A DNA stretch of 64,000 nt from Aquiflexum balticum DSM 16537 (lineage in GTDB: Bacteria; Bacteroidota; Bacteroidia; Cytophagales; Cyclobacteriaceae): NCBI RefSeq assembly GCF_900176595.1, contig NZ_LT838813.1, forward strand, positions 2,870,001 to 2,934,000. Reading direction: 5' to 3'. A model generated the notes under the pieces. It worked only from the letters and a program-made list of their open reading frames with translations. It searched no databases and was not told where the DNA came from. How positions within the stretch are numbered: position 1 is the stretch's first letter; every line of letters begins with the position of its first letter. This document shows, in pieces, positions 26,989-37,127 of the stretch. The translations under genes and the position numbers were made by a program.

Positions 26989-29900
26989 ATGAAGGTTCTT
27001 TTCCTGGCATTATTAATTCTAATACCGATTAATGTTTTCAATTATGACCCATTTAAGGAAACACGGGACGTTCCCATTTTCGAGTCTCTTTCTGCACGGA
27101 AAACCGGTATTAGATTTCAAAATACCCTGAGTGAAGGGCAGGGGAATAATATACTTACCTATGAATATTTTTATAATGGCGGTGGGGTAGCAGTTGGGGA
27201 TATCAACAATGACGGTCTGGATGACATTTATTTTACAGGCAACATGGTTCCCAATAAGCTTTATCTCAATGAAGGTGATTTCAAGTTTAAGGATATTACC
27301 AAAGAAGCAGGGGTAGAAGGAAGAAAATCCTGGACCACAGGGGTGACCATGGCGGATGTAAACAGTGATGGTTGGCTGGATATTTATGTCTGCTTTTCAG
27401 GTAAAGGGAGTCCGGACACACGACGAAACCAGCTTTTTATCAATCAGAAAAACGGGACATTTACGGAGGAAGCCGCAGCTTACGGTTTGGATGATCCTTC
27501 CAATAGTATTCAGGCGTTGTTTTTTGATTATGATCTGGACGGGGATTTGGATATGTATCTTCTGAATCATAATACTAAGGTGATCAATGAAATTGAATTT
27601 GATCAGGCGAGGCAGGACAGGAATCCTGATGCCGGAGATAAACTTTTCAGAAATGATAATGGGAAATTTGTGGACGTCAGTTCACAAGCCGGGATTATGG
27701 GCAATTCTATGGGTTTCGGACTAGGCATTGCCGTTTCTGACATCAGTGGAAACGGCTATCCCGATATTCATATTTCAAATGATTATATAGAACCTGACTA
27801 TTTATATTTCAACAATGGCGACGGGACATTTACTGAAAAGCTTACAGACCACCTTCAGCATATTTCTTACTTTTCTATGGGCTCTGATATCAGTGATGTC
27901 AACAATGATGGTCTTCCTGATATCTACACTTTGGACATGTTGCCGGAGGATAATAAAAGACAAAAACTGCTGTATGGGCCAGAAAATTATGAACAATATG
28001 CCCTGATGGTAATGAAAGGTTTCTACCATCAAAATATGAGAAATATGCTGCATCTCAACAATGGTAATGGGACTTTCAGTGAAATAGGACAATTGGCAGG
28101 CATATCCAATACCGACTGGAGTTGGGCAACATTTTTTGTAGATGTGGACAATGATGGTTGGAAAGACCTTTTTGTTTCCAATGGCTACTACAGGGATTAT
28201 ACCAACAGAGATTTTCTGAAATTCAAGGGGGATTATTACTTCAATAAGGCAAGGGACAAAGAAACCGCGGACACTCTGTTTTTGGTGACAAGTATGAGTT
28301 CTACGCCGGTCCATAATTATCTTTTTAAAAATAACGGGGACCTGACATTTACCGATAAAAGTAATGATTGGGGATTTTCCCAACCCAATTTTTCCAATGG
28401 CGCTGCTTATGCCGACCTGGACAATGACGGGAATATTGATTTGGTCGTCAATAACCTCAATGCTCCGGCGGGTATTTTTAGAAATCAACTTTCAAGCGAT
28501 ACAGAGACAGCTGGGTTTTTACAACTTGATCTTAAAGGAGAAGGCCAGAATACTTTTGGGTACGGTGCAAAAATATCAGCCTATACCAAAGGAAAGGTTC
28601 AGTTTTTTGAGCAACAGCCTACAAGAGGATTTCAATCCTCAGTCAGTCACCGGGTGCATTTCGGAATTGGCAACAATCAAAAAGTAGATTCCCTCACAGT
28701 CGTATGGCAGAGTGGAAAAACTGAAAAAATCTACGACATTCCGGCCAATCAAGTAATGATAGTAGAAGAGAAAAATGCCAGCTTAAGCAATTTCAAAAAT
28801 TCACCCGACCTGAAACCCATTTTCACAAAGATTCAATCTCCTGTAGACTTTAAGCATCAGGAGTATGGATACAATGATTTCAAAAGGCAGCCATTATTAC
28901 TGCACATGTTGACCACCTGCGGCCCGGTCATGGCGATAGGAGACGTCGATAACAATGGTTTGAATGATGTTTTTGCAGGCGGGACCAAAGGCTCACCCGG
29001 TAAACTCTTTAATCAGGTTTCGGTAGGTGAATTTAAAGAATCCAAAGGGTTGGATCTTTCAGAAGATGAGGGATATACAGATGCTGATGCTGTTTTTTTT
29101 GATGCCACGGGAGATGGTAATCTTGATTTGTATTTGGCTAGTGGGGGATTTCATGATTATATATCTACGGATGAAAATCTGCAGGATAGACTGTACATCA
29201 ATCAAGGCGATGGCAAATTTGTCAAATCTGAAGATGGACTGCCAAGAATTACCTCAAGTGCGTCCCGCGTGAAGCCAATTGATTTTGATGGCGATGGACT
29301 GGTAGATCTGTTTATTGGAAGTAGGGTAATTCCCGGTCAGTTTCCAAAAAGCCCCAAGAGCATTCTCCTCAAAAATACCGGTGGTGGTAGATTTGTAGAT
29401 GTCATTGCCGAAACCATACCTGAATTGGAATTTGGTGGGATGATTACGGATGCGGTTTGGACGGATTTGGATGGAGATGGTAGACCTGACCTGATTGTCG
29501 TGGGAGAATACATGCCTATTCGGATTTTCCTGAACAAGGAAGGCCGAAAATTTGAAGAAGCGACTTCCCGGTTTTTTGATTCCCCCATCAATGGTTTGTG
29601 GTCAACTATTGCCATGGCTGATTTTGATGGAGATGGGGACATGGATTTTATTGTGGGGAATTTCGGCTTAAATTCTCAGTTGAAAGCCAGTAAGCAAGAA
29701 CCATTGAGAATGACTTATGCTGATTTTGACGGCAACAGTTCAATAGATCCTATTCTGACCCAATACATTAAAGGAGTGGAATATCCATTCGCCAGCAGGG
29801 ATGAATTGTTGGATCAAATGTATGGGCTGCGAAGCAAATTCACCAACTATGAATCCTACTCCGAAGCGAAGCTGAATGATATATTTACCAAAGATCAACT

Positions 29901-30303
29901 TTCAAAAGCTTCTGTTTTGACAGCGGATGAACTTCGGTCGGTCTATTTGGAAAACAAAGGAGGAAGTTTTGTGGTCCATTCCCTTCCTATGCAGGCGCAG
30001 TTTACCCCGATTTATGCCATTTCAGTACTTGATTTTGATCAAGATGGCAAACTGGATTTTATATTGGCGGGAAACCAGAATTCAAGCAGGCTGAGGATTG
30101 GTGTGATGGATTCCAACTTTGGGCAGTTATTCAAGGGAGATGGTGCCGGTGGATTTGAATTTGTGTCCCAAAAAGATTCAGGCCTGAATTTTATGGGTGA
30201 TGTCAAGTCTCTTCAAATTATGAATGTAGGGAATGATAAAATGCTTTTTATTGGAGTGAATAATATTGGATTGGAGGCTTATGTATTGAATAAGCCAAAA
30301 TAG
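26989..30303 (+). CDS. Large FG-GAP/VCBS repeat protein with UnbV/ASPIC domain (CRTAC1-like)
   Basis: This 1104-residue exported protein has a short signal peptide (1-17) followed by many FG-GAP/VCBS blades with calcium loops (D-I-N-N-D-G-L-D-D, D-V-N-S-D-G-W-L-D, D-L-D-N-D-G-N-I-D and others). An ASPIC/UnbV domain lies at about residues 522-593 (Y-G-A-K-I to V-E-E-K-N), and a second set of blades reaches the C-terminus. The layout matches large Bacteroidota proteins commonly found near SusC/SusD genes. They are thought to bind surface ligands or support adhesion, but no enzymatic role is established. A TAnnTTTG match lies at 26899-26906, without a clear -33 partner. Confidence 0.9.
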   Translation: MKVLFLALLILIPINVFNYDPFKETRDVPIFESLSARKTGIRFQNTLSEGQGNNILTYEYFYNGGGVAVGDINNDGLDDIYFTGNMVPNKLYLNEGDFKFKDITKEAGVEGRKSWTTGVTMADVNSDGWLDIYVCFSGKGSPDTRRNQLFINQKNGTFTEEAAAYGLDDPSNSIQALFFDYDLDGDLDMYLLNHNTKVINEIEFDQARQDRNPDAGDKLFRNDNGKFVDVSSQAGIMGNSMGFGLGIAVSDISGNGYPDIHISNDYIEPDYLYFNNGDGTFTEKLTDHLQHISYFSMGSDISDVNNDGLPDIYTLDMLPEDNKRQKLLYGPENYEQYALMVMKGFYHQNMRNMLHLNNGNGTFSEIGQLAGISNTDWSWATFFVDVDNDGWKDLFVSNGYYRDYTNRDFLKFKGDYYFNKARDKETADTLFLVTSMSSTPVHNYLFKNNGDLTFTDKSNDWGFSQPNFSNGAAYADLDNDGNIDLVVNNLNAPAGIFRNQLSSDTETAGFLQLDLKGEGQNTFGYGAKISAYTKGKVQFFEQQPTRGFQSSVSHRVHFGIGNNQKVDSLTVVWQSGKTEKIYDIPANQVMIVEEKNASLSNFKNSPDLKPIFTKIQSPVDFKHQEYGYNDFKRQPLLLHMLTTCGPVMAIGDVDNNGLNDVFAGGTKGSPGKLFNQVSVGEFKESKGLDLSEDEGYTDADAVFFDATGDGNLDLYLASGGFHDYISTDENLQDRLYINQGDGKFVKSEDGLPRITSSASRVKPIDFDGDGLVDLFIGSRVIPGQFPKSPKSILLKNTGGGRFVDVIAETIPELEFGGMITDAVWTDLDGDGRPDLIVVGEYMPIRIFLNKEGRKFEEATSRFFDSPINGLWSTIAMADFDGDGDMDFIVGNFGLNSQLKASKQEPLRMTYADFDGNSSIDPILTQYIKGVEYPFASRDELLDQMYGLRSKFTNYESYSEAKLNDIFTKDQLSKASVLTADELRSVYLENKGGSFVVHSLPMQAQFTPIYAISVLDFDQDGKLDFILAGNQNSSRLRIGVMDSNFGQLFKGDGAGGFEFVSQKDSGLNFMGDVKSLQIMNVGNDKMLFIGVNNIGLEAYVLNKPK

Positions 30304-30397
30304 GCTTTGAATTTGTTGCTTATTGATTCAGTGAATTGAATAATCCGAACAGGAAATTTTTGATAAAAAATAATTGATCAAATCAACCGATAAATCA

Positions 30398-30955
30398 ATG
30401 AGGTCCGGTTTCAAATTTAATTTACTCTTTTTGGCAGCATTTTTATCGGCTCTGCTTGTGAAAGCACAGCATAAATCCAGTGATTTTTCAGATTTGGTTC
30501 CTTTTGTAACTACACCTATTGAAGTAGTGAAGGCTATGCTGGAGATCGCCGAAATCAATCCGAATGATATTTTATATGATCTGGGTTCGGGAGATGGCAG
30601 AATTTCCATATATGCTGCACAGCAATATGGGATCAGGTCAATAGGGGTGGAAATTGATGCAGATCTTGTCAATTTGGCAAACCAAAATGCAAAAGAAGCA
30701 GGCGTGAAGGATTTGGTCAGCTTTATTGAAGGAGATTTGTTTGAACTTGATTTAAGTCAGGCCACAGTGTTGACTTTGTATTTATTTCCTGATATCAATC
30801 TGAAGCTCAGACCCAGGATTCTTGAAATGAAGGCTGGAACCCGGATCATATCACACCGATTTGATATGGGAGATTGGGAGCCTGACAAAGTTCAAAAAAT
30901 CAAACTTCCGGACGGCAAGGAGCATATTATTTATTTGTGGGTTTTGAAAGATTGA
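30398..30955 (+). CDS. Class I SAM-dependent methyltransferase with an apparent signal peptide
   Basis: From the ATG at 30398 the protein is 185 residues. It has a seven-strand Rossmann methyltransferase core: D-L-G-S-G-D-G-R at 61-68 binds SAM, and G-V-E-I-D-A-D follows on the next strand. The segment T-L-Y-L-F-P-D-I-N-L-K-L-R-P and H-R-F-D-M-G-D-W match a specific widespread family of unknown substrate. Residues 1-24 look like a Sec signal peptide (hydrophobic run, then V-K-A-Q). That would put a SAM-dependent enzyme outside the cytoplasm, where SAM is not known to be available. A TTG eight codons upstream is a weak alternative start. Its last 29 bp overlap the 3' end of the P-type ATPase gene. 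Confidence 0.82.
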   Translation: MRSGFKFNLLFLAAFLSALLVKAQHKSSDFSDLVPFVTTPIEVVKAMLEIAEINPNDILYDLGSGDGRISIYAAQQYGIRSIGVEIDADLVNLANQNAKEAGVKDLVSFIEGDLFELDLSQATVLTLYLFPDINLKLRPRILEMKAGTRIISHRFDMGDWEPDKVQKIKLPDGKEHIIYLWVLKD

Positions 30956-33635
30956 AGCGGATTCGTTTTTCAATGGTTACAATTACAAACAAGGCCACAG
31001 AAACGCCGATAATTCTCCACCATGAGTCCATTTGCAATGGACTGGAATTGAAAAGCGTATTCATTACCGATGTGTAGATATAAATCAATTGAAAAAAGGT
31101 CATGGCTCCAATGCCAAAAAAGACCCACCTATTGGTAAAAAATCCAATTTCGTTCAGAGGCCTTACCACGGAGCGGCAATTAAACAGATAAGCTGCTTCC
31201 ATAAAGATAAATACGCTTGTTGCCACTGTTTGCCCATAAGAAACAGATTGGTTAGCAAAATCCACTTCATAGGAATACAAACCGAAAGCGGCAAACATCA
31301 TCAAGGTACCAACCAAAAGTGTTCTCATTATTAAATCCGTTGTCAGGATCGGCTGCTTGGCAGGCCTAGGAGGCCTATCCATTATTCCGGGCTCTTTTGG
31401 TTCAAAGGCCAACATCAATCCCAACAGAATAGCGGTAGTCATATTGATCCAAAGCAATTGTACCGGTAAAATGGGAAGTTGGGAGCCGACAACCACTGCA
31501 GCCAGTATAACAAGCCCTTCACCAAGGTTTGTGGGAAGTGTCCAAACGATAAATTTTGTCAGGTTATCAAATACCCCACGCCCTTCTTCAACTGCACCTT
31601 CTATAGAGGAAAAATTATCATCTGTCAAAACCATGTCCGAAGCGTCTTTGGCCACATCTGTACCGGTTATCCCCATGGCTACGCCAATATTGGCCTGTTT
31701 GAGTGCAGGTCCATCATTGACACCATCTCCGGTCATCGCAACAATTTTGCCACGTTCCTGAAGGGCTTTTACCAAACGGAGTTTTTGGTCAGGCGATACC
31801 CGCGCAAAAACCGCAACAGATTCTGCTGCATCACCAAAATCGCCATTATCGAGTAATTGTAATTCCTTTCCATTTAGTGCTTTGAGTTTGCCGTTTTCTC
31901 TCAGACCCTGTAATCCGATCTGTTCAGCTATGGAAGCTGCTGTGATGGCATGGTCACCTGTAATCATTTTGACATCAATACCCGCTTTTTGACATAGAGC
32001 CACTGCTTCAATAGCTTCTTTTCTTGGAGGGTCTATCATTCCCTGTATCCCCAGAAATATCATTTCCAAACCGGTATCTTCATGATTTACCCTTTCCAGT
32101 TCTGTTGCCGGATATTTCATTGCAAAGCCCAGCACACGAAGTCCCTGAGAAGCCAATTCTTCAACTTCGGAAAGTATTTGGGTTTTGTTTAATGCAGTCA
32201 GGTCACCATTTTCATCATACATCCAGTTACATCTTTCCAAAATCGCTTCAGAGGCCCCTTTCATGAAAATAATTTGTTGAACTCCTCCATGGAGTGTCGC
32301 CATATATTGGTATTCGGATTCAAAAGGTATGCTGCTGATTCTCGGCATATCACATTCAAGTTCTTCTAATTTGAAGCCTCCTTTATATCCTGAAACCAAT
32401 AGCGCACCTTCAGTTGGTTCACCTTCTATCATCCAAGCGCCGTTTTTTTCTCGTAATCCACTGTCGTTGCAAAGTATTCCTGCCTGTAAGCAAAGTGAAA
32501 GAGATTTGAAAAGTTGGAGATCTGCAGGCAGGCCATTCAATTCGACAGTTCCTTCCGGGTTGTATCCAAGTCCGGTGACATTAAAAAAATAACCTCCCGC
32601 AAATATCTTTTGGACTGTCATCTGATTTTCAGTCAGCGTTCCGGTTTTATCTGAACAGATTACATTGGTGCTTCCCAAAGTTTCGACAGCAACAAGTTTC
32701 CTGATTATGGCTTTTCTTTTGGCCATTTTTGAAACACCCAATGCCAGCATAATGGTCACAGCTACGGGCAAACCTTCAGGTATTGCTCCAACCGCAAGTG
32801 CCACTGCAACCATAAATATTTCTCCAAAAGATTCACCGCGGATCAATCCGATGACAATCAAAATGAATGAAAGTCCGATAATCACCTTGAGCAGTAAATG
32901 ACTGAATTTTTTTATTTTTTCTGTCAATGGGGTTTCCAAATCCTGGGCCCCTGCTATGGATTGCTGAATTTTACCAACTTCAGTATAATCGCCTGTTGCA
33001 ACAACTATTCCCCGGCCCTGACCATAAGTCACATTGGTGGAAGAGAAACCCATGCAGAATCTATCCCCAAGTACATTTTCAGCCGGGACAGGATCTATAT
33101 GTTTTTGAACTGGCACAGATTCCCCTGTCAACGCAGATTCGTCTACCTGCATGTCCTGAAGTTCGAAAAGCCTGATGTCAGCTGGGAATTTATCCCCTGA
33201 TCGTAATAAAACCACATCACCAGGTACTATTTCAACTGACTCAATGATCTGTTTTTTTCCATTTCTGATGACAGCAGCTTTTTGGGCAAGGCTTCCTTCG
33301 AGGGCATCAATTGCTTTCAAAGCTTTTGTTTCTTGAATGTATCCGATGATGGCATTGATCAAAACTACTCCAAAGATGACTGCGGAATCCACAATCTCGT
33401 CCAGGAAAAATGTGACTACTGTTGCAGCTAATAAAATATAAATCAAAGGTTGATGAAACTGTAAAAGAAATCTTGCAAAAGCACTTTGCCTTTTTTTCTT
33501 GGTCAAAACATTTTTCCCGTATTTTAAGGTTTTTTCTTCCACTTCTGGGGAACTCAGTCCCGTTTCAATAGATACATTTAGTATTCGGGCTACTTCGGTT
33601 GCATCTATGTTATGCCAATTGAATTCTTGTTTCAT
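30927..33635 (-). CDS. P-type cation-transporting ATPase (P2-type, Ca2+-ATPase-like)
   Basis: This 902-residue inner membrane pump has the cation ATPase N-terminal domain, the actuator motif T-G-E-S near 170, the phosphorylated aspartate D329 in C-S-D-K-T-G-T-L-T, and the hinge G-D-G-V-N-D at 636-641. The fourth membrane helix contains I-P-E-G-L-P as in calcium and related P2 pumps. A C-terminal helix has N-M-T-T-A-I-L-L-G-L-M, seen in CtpF-like bacterial members rather than the classic calcium-site sequence, so the ion is uncertain. It is complete and of normal length. It is monocistronic and converges on the methyltransferase gene. Confidence 0.93.
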   Translation of the reverse strand: MKQEFNWHNIDATEVARILNVSIETGLSSPEVEEKTLKYGKNVLTKKKRQSAFARFLLQFHQPLIYILLAATVVTFFLDEIVDSAVIFGVVLINAIIGYIQETKALKAIDALEGSLAQKAAVIRNGKKQIIESVEIVPGDVVLLRSGDKFPADIRLFELQDMQVDESALTGESVPVQKHIDPVPAENVLGDRFCMGFSSTNVTYGQGRGIVVATGDYTEVGKIQQSIAGAQDLETPLTEKIKKFSHLLLKVIIGLSFILIVIGLIRGESFGEIFMVAVALAVGAIPEGLPVAVTIMLALGVSKMAKRKAIIRKLVAVETLGSTNVICSDKTGTLTENQMTVQKIFAGGYFFNVTGLGYNPEGTVELNGLPADLQLFKSLSLCLQAGILCNDSGLREKNGAWMIEGEPTEGALLVSGYKGGFKLEELECDMPRISSIPFESEYQYMATLHGGVQQIIFMKGASEAILERCNWMYDENGDLTALNKTQILSEVEELASQGLRVLGFAMKYPATELERVNHEDTGLEMIFLGIQGMIDPPRKEAIEAVALCQKAGIDVKMITGDHAITAASIAEQIGLQGLRENGKLKALNGKELQLLDNGDFGDAAESVAVFARVSPDQKLRLVKALQERGKIVAMTGDGVNDGPALKQANIGVAMGITGTDVAKDASDMVLTDDNFSSIEGAVEEGRGVFDNLTKFIVWTLPTNLGEGLVILAAVVVGSQLPILPVQLLWINMTTAILLGLMLAFEPKEPGIMDRPPRPAKQPILTTDLIMRTLLVGTLMMFAAFGLYSYEVDFANQSVSYGQTVATSVFIFMEAAYLFNCRSVVRPLNEIGFFTNRWVFFGIGAMTFFQLIYIYTSVMNTLFNSSPLQMDSWWRIIGVSVALFVIVTIEKRIRFNLSKPTNK

Positions 33636-34197
33636 AGAACTGGATATTTACATAAAATAGGAACTATTTGATCGGTATAATTTTAAATTTTCAAAAGATT
33701 AATTTGAAAAAAATCAATGAAGTTAGAGGATAATTCAGTTGGGTTGAATTGGTTTTGTAATAGGATAGAATACCGCCGTTTGAATAAAATTTTACCGACA
33801 ATATTCAGATAGAAAATTTAATAAATTTTCAGGAAGGAACAAATAGAGAGTGAACTAATGTACTGATCCATTAGGATTTTATAATTAACAACCGCATTCC
33901 TAAACAGGCTGAGAAGTCAAGCCTTTAATCAAACTCTTAGTGCTTATCCGGTAATTGAAAAAAAATTATTGATTATTAATATTGCAAAGGAGAGAAAAGC
34001 CAAAAGCTAAGAAATCCAGTTAAATTCAATTTTGTAGATCTGGATTTTTGAGCCAATAGTTTAAATCACAGCCTGAGTTTTTGATAAATGGCGAATAGAA
34101 TTTTTATAAATATCTTATATTTCGAGAAAGTGAATTTTATCAAAATAAAGTTCTGTTCACCCAAAATTTAAAGCAATTCCAAAATCCAAAAAAGTTT
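33636..34197. other. AT-rich non-coding region between divergent genes
   Basis: No open reading frame with family features, RNA gene or clear repeat was seen in these 562 bp. The region lies between the starts of the P-type ATPase and the PQQ-dehydrogenase-like gene, so it should contain promoters for both. None could be assigned with confidence. Confidence 0.4.
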
Positions 34198-35973
34198 ATG
34201 AAATTGGTGCGTTATAAAATGGATTCAGTAAGTAGTTATTCTTTTTGTTGGATTGGATTTATATTTTTTATTCTCGTTTTTGTTTCCTGTCAACCAAAAG
34301 TTAAGCTTCCCAATGGCGATGAAGGTAATGGAGGCCTTTTTTTGCCGGATGGATTTGAAGCAGTTGTGGTTGTGGACAGCATTGGCAGGGCCAGACATTT
34401 GGCAGTAAGTGAATTGGGAGACATTTATGTCAAACTTCGGGTTCCTGATAAAGAAGGGCGGGGGATAGTGGGAATCAGAGATACCGATCAGGATGGCAAA
34501 GCCGATATGGTGGAATACTTTGGGGGATATCCGGATCAGGGCAATTATGGGACAGGCATGCGCATCTATAATGGTTACCTGTATTTCAGTACTGCAGGAG
34601 AGGTGTACAGATACAAAATGGATCCCGATGATTTATTGCCGGTAGGTGAACCCGAATTGATTTTATCGGATGATTATAAAAACGCCGAATATGGGTACGA
34701 ACATATCGCGAAACCTATCGCGTTTGATGATAAAGGCCATATTTACGTGCCTTTTGGGTCTCCGGGGGATATCTGTCAGGAATTGAACAGAAAGCCTGGC
34801 TCGCCCGGAATGAATCCTTGTCCTCAATTGGAATGGCATGGCGGAATCTGGCAATTTGATGCCAACAAGCTTAATCAGACTCAAAAAGATGGGAAAAGAT
34901 ATGCGACGGGAATCAGGTCAGTCGTGGCAATGGACTGGAATGTGGCTGAGAATGAATTGTATGTTGTCCAGCATGGACGCGATGATATGAACAAGTCTTG
35001 GCCTGACCTTTTTGGCCCTTGGGAAAGTGCTTTGTTACCTTCAGAGGAATTTTTTAGGGTAGAAGAAGGTACTGATGGTGGCTGGCCCTATTATTACTAT
35101 GATCATTTGGAAGGGAAAAAGAAACTTAACCCCGAATATGGAGGCGATGGAGTGATTCAGGGAGATGCACATTTGGTGGAACAGCCATTGGTTGGTTTTC
35201 CCGGTCATTTTGCTCCCAATGACCTTTTTTTCTATAAAGGGGATCAATTTCCTGAAAGGTATAAAAATGGTGCTTTTGTTGCATTTCACGGATCTACAAT
35301 CAGGGGTCCTTACCCCCAAGGAGGGTACTTTGTTGCATTTGTGCCATTCGAAAAGGGGAGACCCTCAGGTTCATGGGAAGTTTTTGCGGATGGATTTGCC
35401 GGTTTGGATACCATTGTAAATACGGGCGATGCATTGGCCCGTCCGATGGGAATTGCTATGGGGCCTGATGGATCTCTTTATATTTCCGAAAGTGTAAAAG
35501 GTAAAATCTGGCGTATCATGTACAAAGGGAATAGATCAGACTTTGGTCAAGAGGCTTTGTCCAAGCTTGAAGAAAGAAAAAACCAAAGAACCAATATTAA
35601 AAATCCGGATAAGGAACGCGACAATCTGGAAACCGGACTGATTGAAAGTGGGGCACAGGTTTATAATCTATATTGTGGTACCTGTCATCAGAGAGACGGC
35701 CGGGGTGATGGAAACCGATTTCCGCCCATTACCAATTCCAAAGTTGTAAATGGAAGGAACAGACCTTTAATTGAATTGATACTTAATGGTCTTGAAGGAG
35801 TTATTTTGGTGGATGGGGTAGCGTACAATGGCGTCATGCCTTCCCATTCTTTTCTCAGCAATGCTGAAATTTCCTCAGTATTGACTTACATCAGGAAAAA
35901 CTTTGGCAATAATTCACCGAGTATTTCTGCCATAGAAGTAGGAAATGTGAGGAAACAGATAGAAAATCAATGA
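34198..35973 (+). CDS. PQQ-dependent sugar dehydrogenase-like lipoprotein with C-terminal cytochrome c
   Basis: This 591-residue lipoprotein has a signal ending at C31 (F-V-S-C), a beta-propeller of the soluble glucose dehydrogenase type (about 40-445, with Y-G-Y-E-H-I-A-K-P-I-A-F-D and A-M-D-W-N) and a C-terminal class I cytochrome c with C493-G-T-C-H497 and a likely methionine ligand in N-G-V-M-P-S. It would oxidise a sugar or alcohol-like substrate outside the cytoplasm and pass electrons through its own haem. PQQ use is inferred from the family; no PQQ synthesis genes are in the window. The CBM9-like gene starts 1 bp after its stop codon, so the two are cotranscribed. Confidence 0.88.
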   Translation: MKLVRYKMDSVSSYSFCWIGFIFFILVFVSCQPKVKLPNGDEGNGGLFLPDGFEAVVVVDSIGRARHLAVSELGDIYVKLRVPDKEGRGIVGIRDTDQDGKADMVEYFGGYPDQGNYGTGMRIYNGYLYFSTAGEVYRYKMDPDDLLPVGEPELILSDDYKNAEYGYEHIAKPIAFDDKGHIYVPFGSPGDICQELNRKPGSPGMNPCPQLEWHGGIWQFDANKLNQTQKDGKRYATGIRSVVAMDWNVAENELYVVQHGRDDMNKSWPDLFGPWESALLPSEEFFRVEEGTDGGWPYYYYDHLEGKKKLNPEYGGDGVIQGDAHLVEQPLVGFPGHFAPNDLFFYKGDQFPERYKNGAFVAFHGSTIRGPYPQGGYFVAFVPFEKGRPSGSWEVFADGFAGLDTIVNTGDALARPMGIAMGPDGSLYISESVKGKIWRIMYKGNRSDFGQEALSKLEERKNQRTNIKNPDKERDNLETGLIESGAQVYNLYCGTCHQRDGRGDGNRFPPITNSKVVNGRNRPLIELILNGLEGVILVDGVAYNGVMPSHSFLSNAEISSVLTYIRKNFGNNSPSISAIEVGNVRKQIENQ

Positions 35974-35974
35974 G

Positions 35975-36751
35975 ATGATGGGTAGAAAAAAGTATGATTT
36001 GATTTTGGTGATTTGTTTTTGTTTAATGGTATTGAGCTCAGAAGCTCAACAATTAAAAGATTCAACAATGGTGAATAGAATTACAGAAAAACCGGTTTAT
36101 CAGGTCAATCGTCTGGAAGGAGAAATTTTGATTGATGGCGTTTGGGATAAGCCAATTTGGGAAAATGTGCCAACAGTGGAAATAACCCACTATATGGGGA
36201 ACAAACCCCAATTTCTTCCTTCGACATTCGCCAAGCTTTTATATGATGATGAAAACATCTATGGTATTTTCTTGGTAAAAGATAAGTTTGTGCATTGCTT
36301 GGTGCAAGAGACCAATGGACATGTCTCAGGCGATTCCTGTGTGGAATTCTTTTTCTCTCCAGATGAGTCAAAACCACTTTTTTACTTCAATCTTGAAATC
36401 AATTGTGGTGGAGTTCCTTTGATGCAATATGTAACAGTACCTAGAAAGGAATATGTTTTTCTGGACGAAGCTGAAATCGGAAAAGTGGAAATTGCCCATT
36501 CACTTCCTCAAAAGGTTTTTCCTGAAATAGTAGAAGACATTACTTGGACGATTGAATTCAAATTGCCATTTAAAATTCTGAAACAATATGCAGGTATCAG
36601 CCATCCTGAATCGGGAGTAAAATGGAAGGCCAATTTTTATAAAACAGCGAGCACTACCCGGAATCCACATTACCTGACTTGGTCACATGTGGACCAACCA
36701 AAACCGGATTTTCACCTTCCGAAGTATTTTGGGACTTTGGTTTTCAAGTAA
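35975..36751 (+). CDS. Carbohydrate-binding family 9-like (CBM9) exported protein
   Basis: This 258-residue protein has a signal peptide (cleavage after S-E-A near residue 24) and one CBM9/DOMON-like beta-sandwich: I-L-I-D-G-V-W-D-K-P-I-W near 50, a D-D-E-N-I-Y-G-I-F strand near 90, and S-C-V-E-F-F-F-S-P-D. Such domains bind sugars or haem. No second catalytic domain is present. It follows the PQQ-type dehydrogenase by 1 bp; a binding or electron-transfer partnership with that enzyme is likely. The final residues, Y-F-G-T-L-V-F-K, form the usual last strand. Confidence 0.85.
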   Translation: MMGRKKYDLILVICFCLMVLSSEAQQLKDSTMVNRITEKPVYQVNRLEGEILIDGVWDKPIWENVPTVEITHYMGNKPQFLPSTFAKLLYDDENIYGIFLVKDKFVHCLVQETNGHVSGDSCVEFFFSPDESKPLFYFNLEINCGGVPLMQYVTVPRKEYVFLDEAEIGKVEIAHSLPQKVFPEIVEDITWTIEFKLPFKILKQYAGISHPESGVKWKANFYKTASTTRNPHYLTWSHVDQPKPDFHLPKYFGTLVFK

Positions 36752-37127
36752 TTTTTTTGCTTGACTAAAAGAACTTTCGATTTCATTATTTTTGAATAAC
36801 ATATTCAGAATATAGTATAGGTTTATTTTATACTTATTGTACAAATGGGTGTATAGTATGTGCAATGGTTTGCGGAATATTTTTAAATAATATAGATTTA
36901 AAAAATATACTCAACCGGTAATCAGCTTTCTCGTAAGCAGACTCCTTTTTTGCAAAATGGATGCATTTATATCGGAAAGCTTTGAAAGTTGGCAGTTAAA
37001 AACACCAATCTTTGAACTGAGAATATCGAACAAACTTTCCCCAGCATATCGGATGAATTATTATATTTCCTTAATCCCCTCCTGATTGTCCAAAAAAATA
37101 GATTTCAAATCCAAAAGAAAACAAGAT
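36752..37127. other. AT-rich intergenic region
   Basis: No gene is visible in these 376 bp. The DNA is strongly AT-rich around 36780-36910. It probably carries the promoter of the PLP-enzyme/deacetylase operon. A TTG at 37086 could extend the downstream gene by 14 codons, but the ATG at 37128 gives a proper signal sequence. Confidence 0.4.

Noticed and set aside
27802-28488. Open frame of 228 codons on the minus strand inside the FG-GAP/UnbV gene
   Set aside because: It mirrors the repeated calcium-loop codons of the real gene and has no recognisable domain.
36683-36865. Small minus-strand open frame of 60 codons
   Set aside because: It overlaps the end of the CBM9-like gene and AT-rich non-coding DNA and has no family features.
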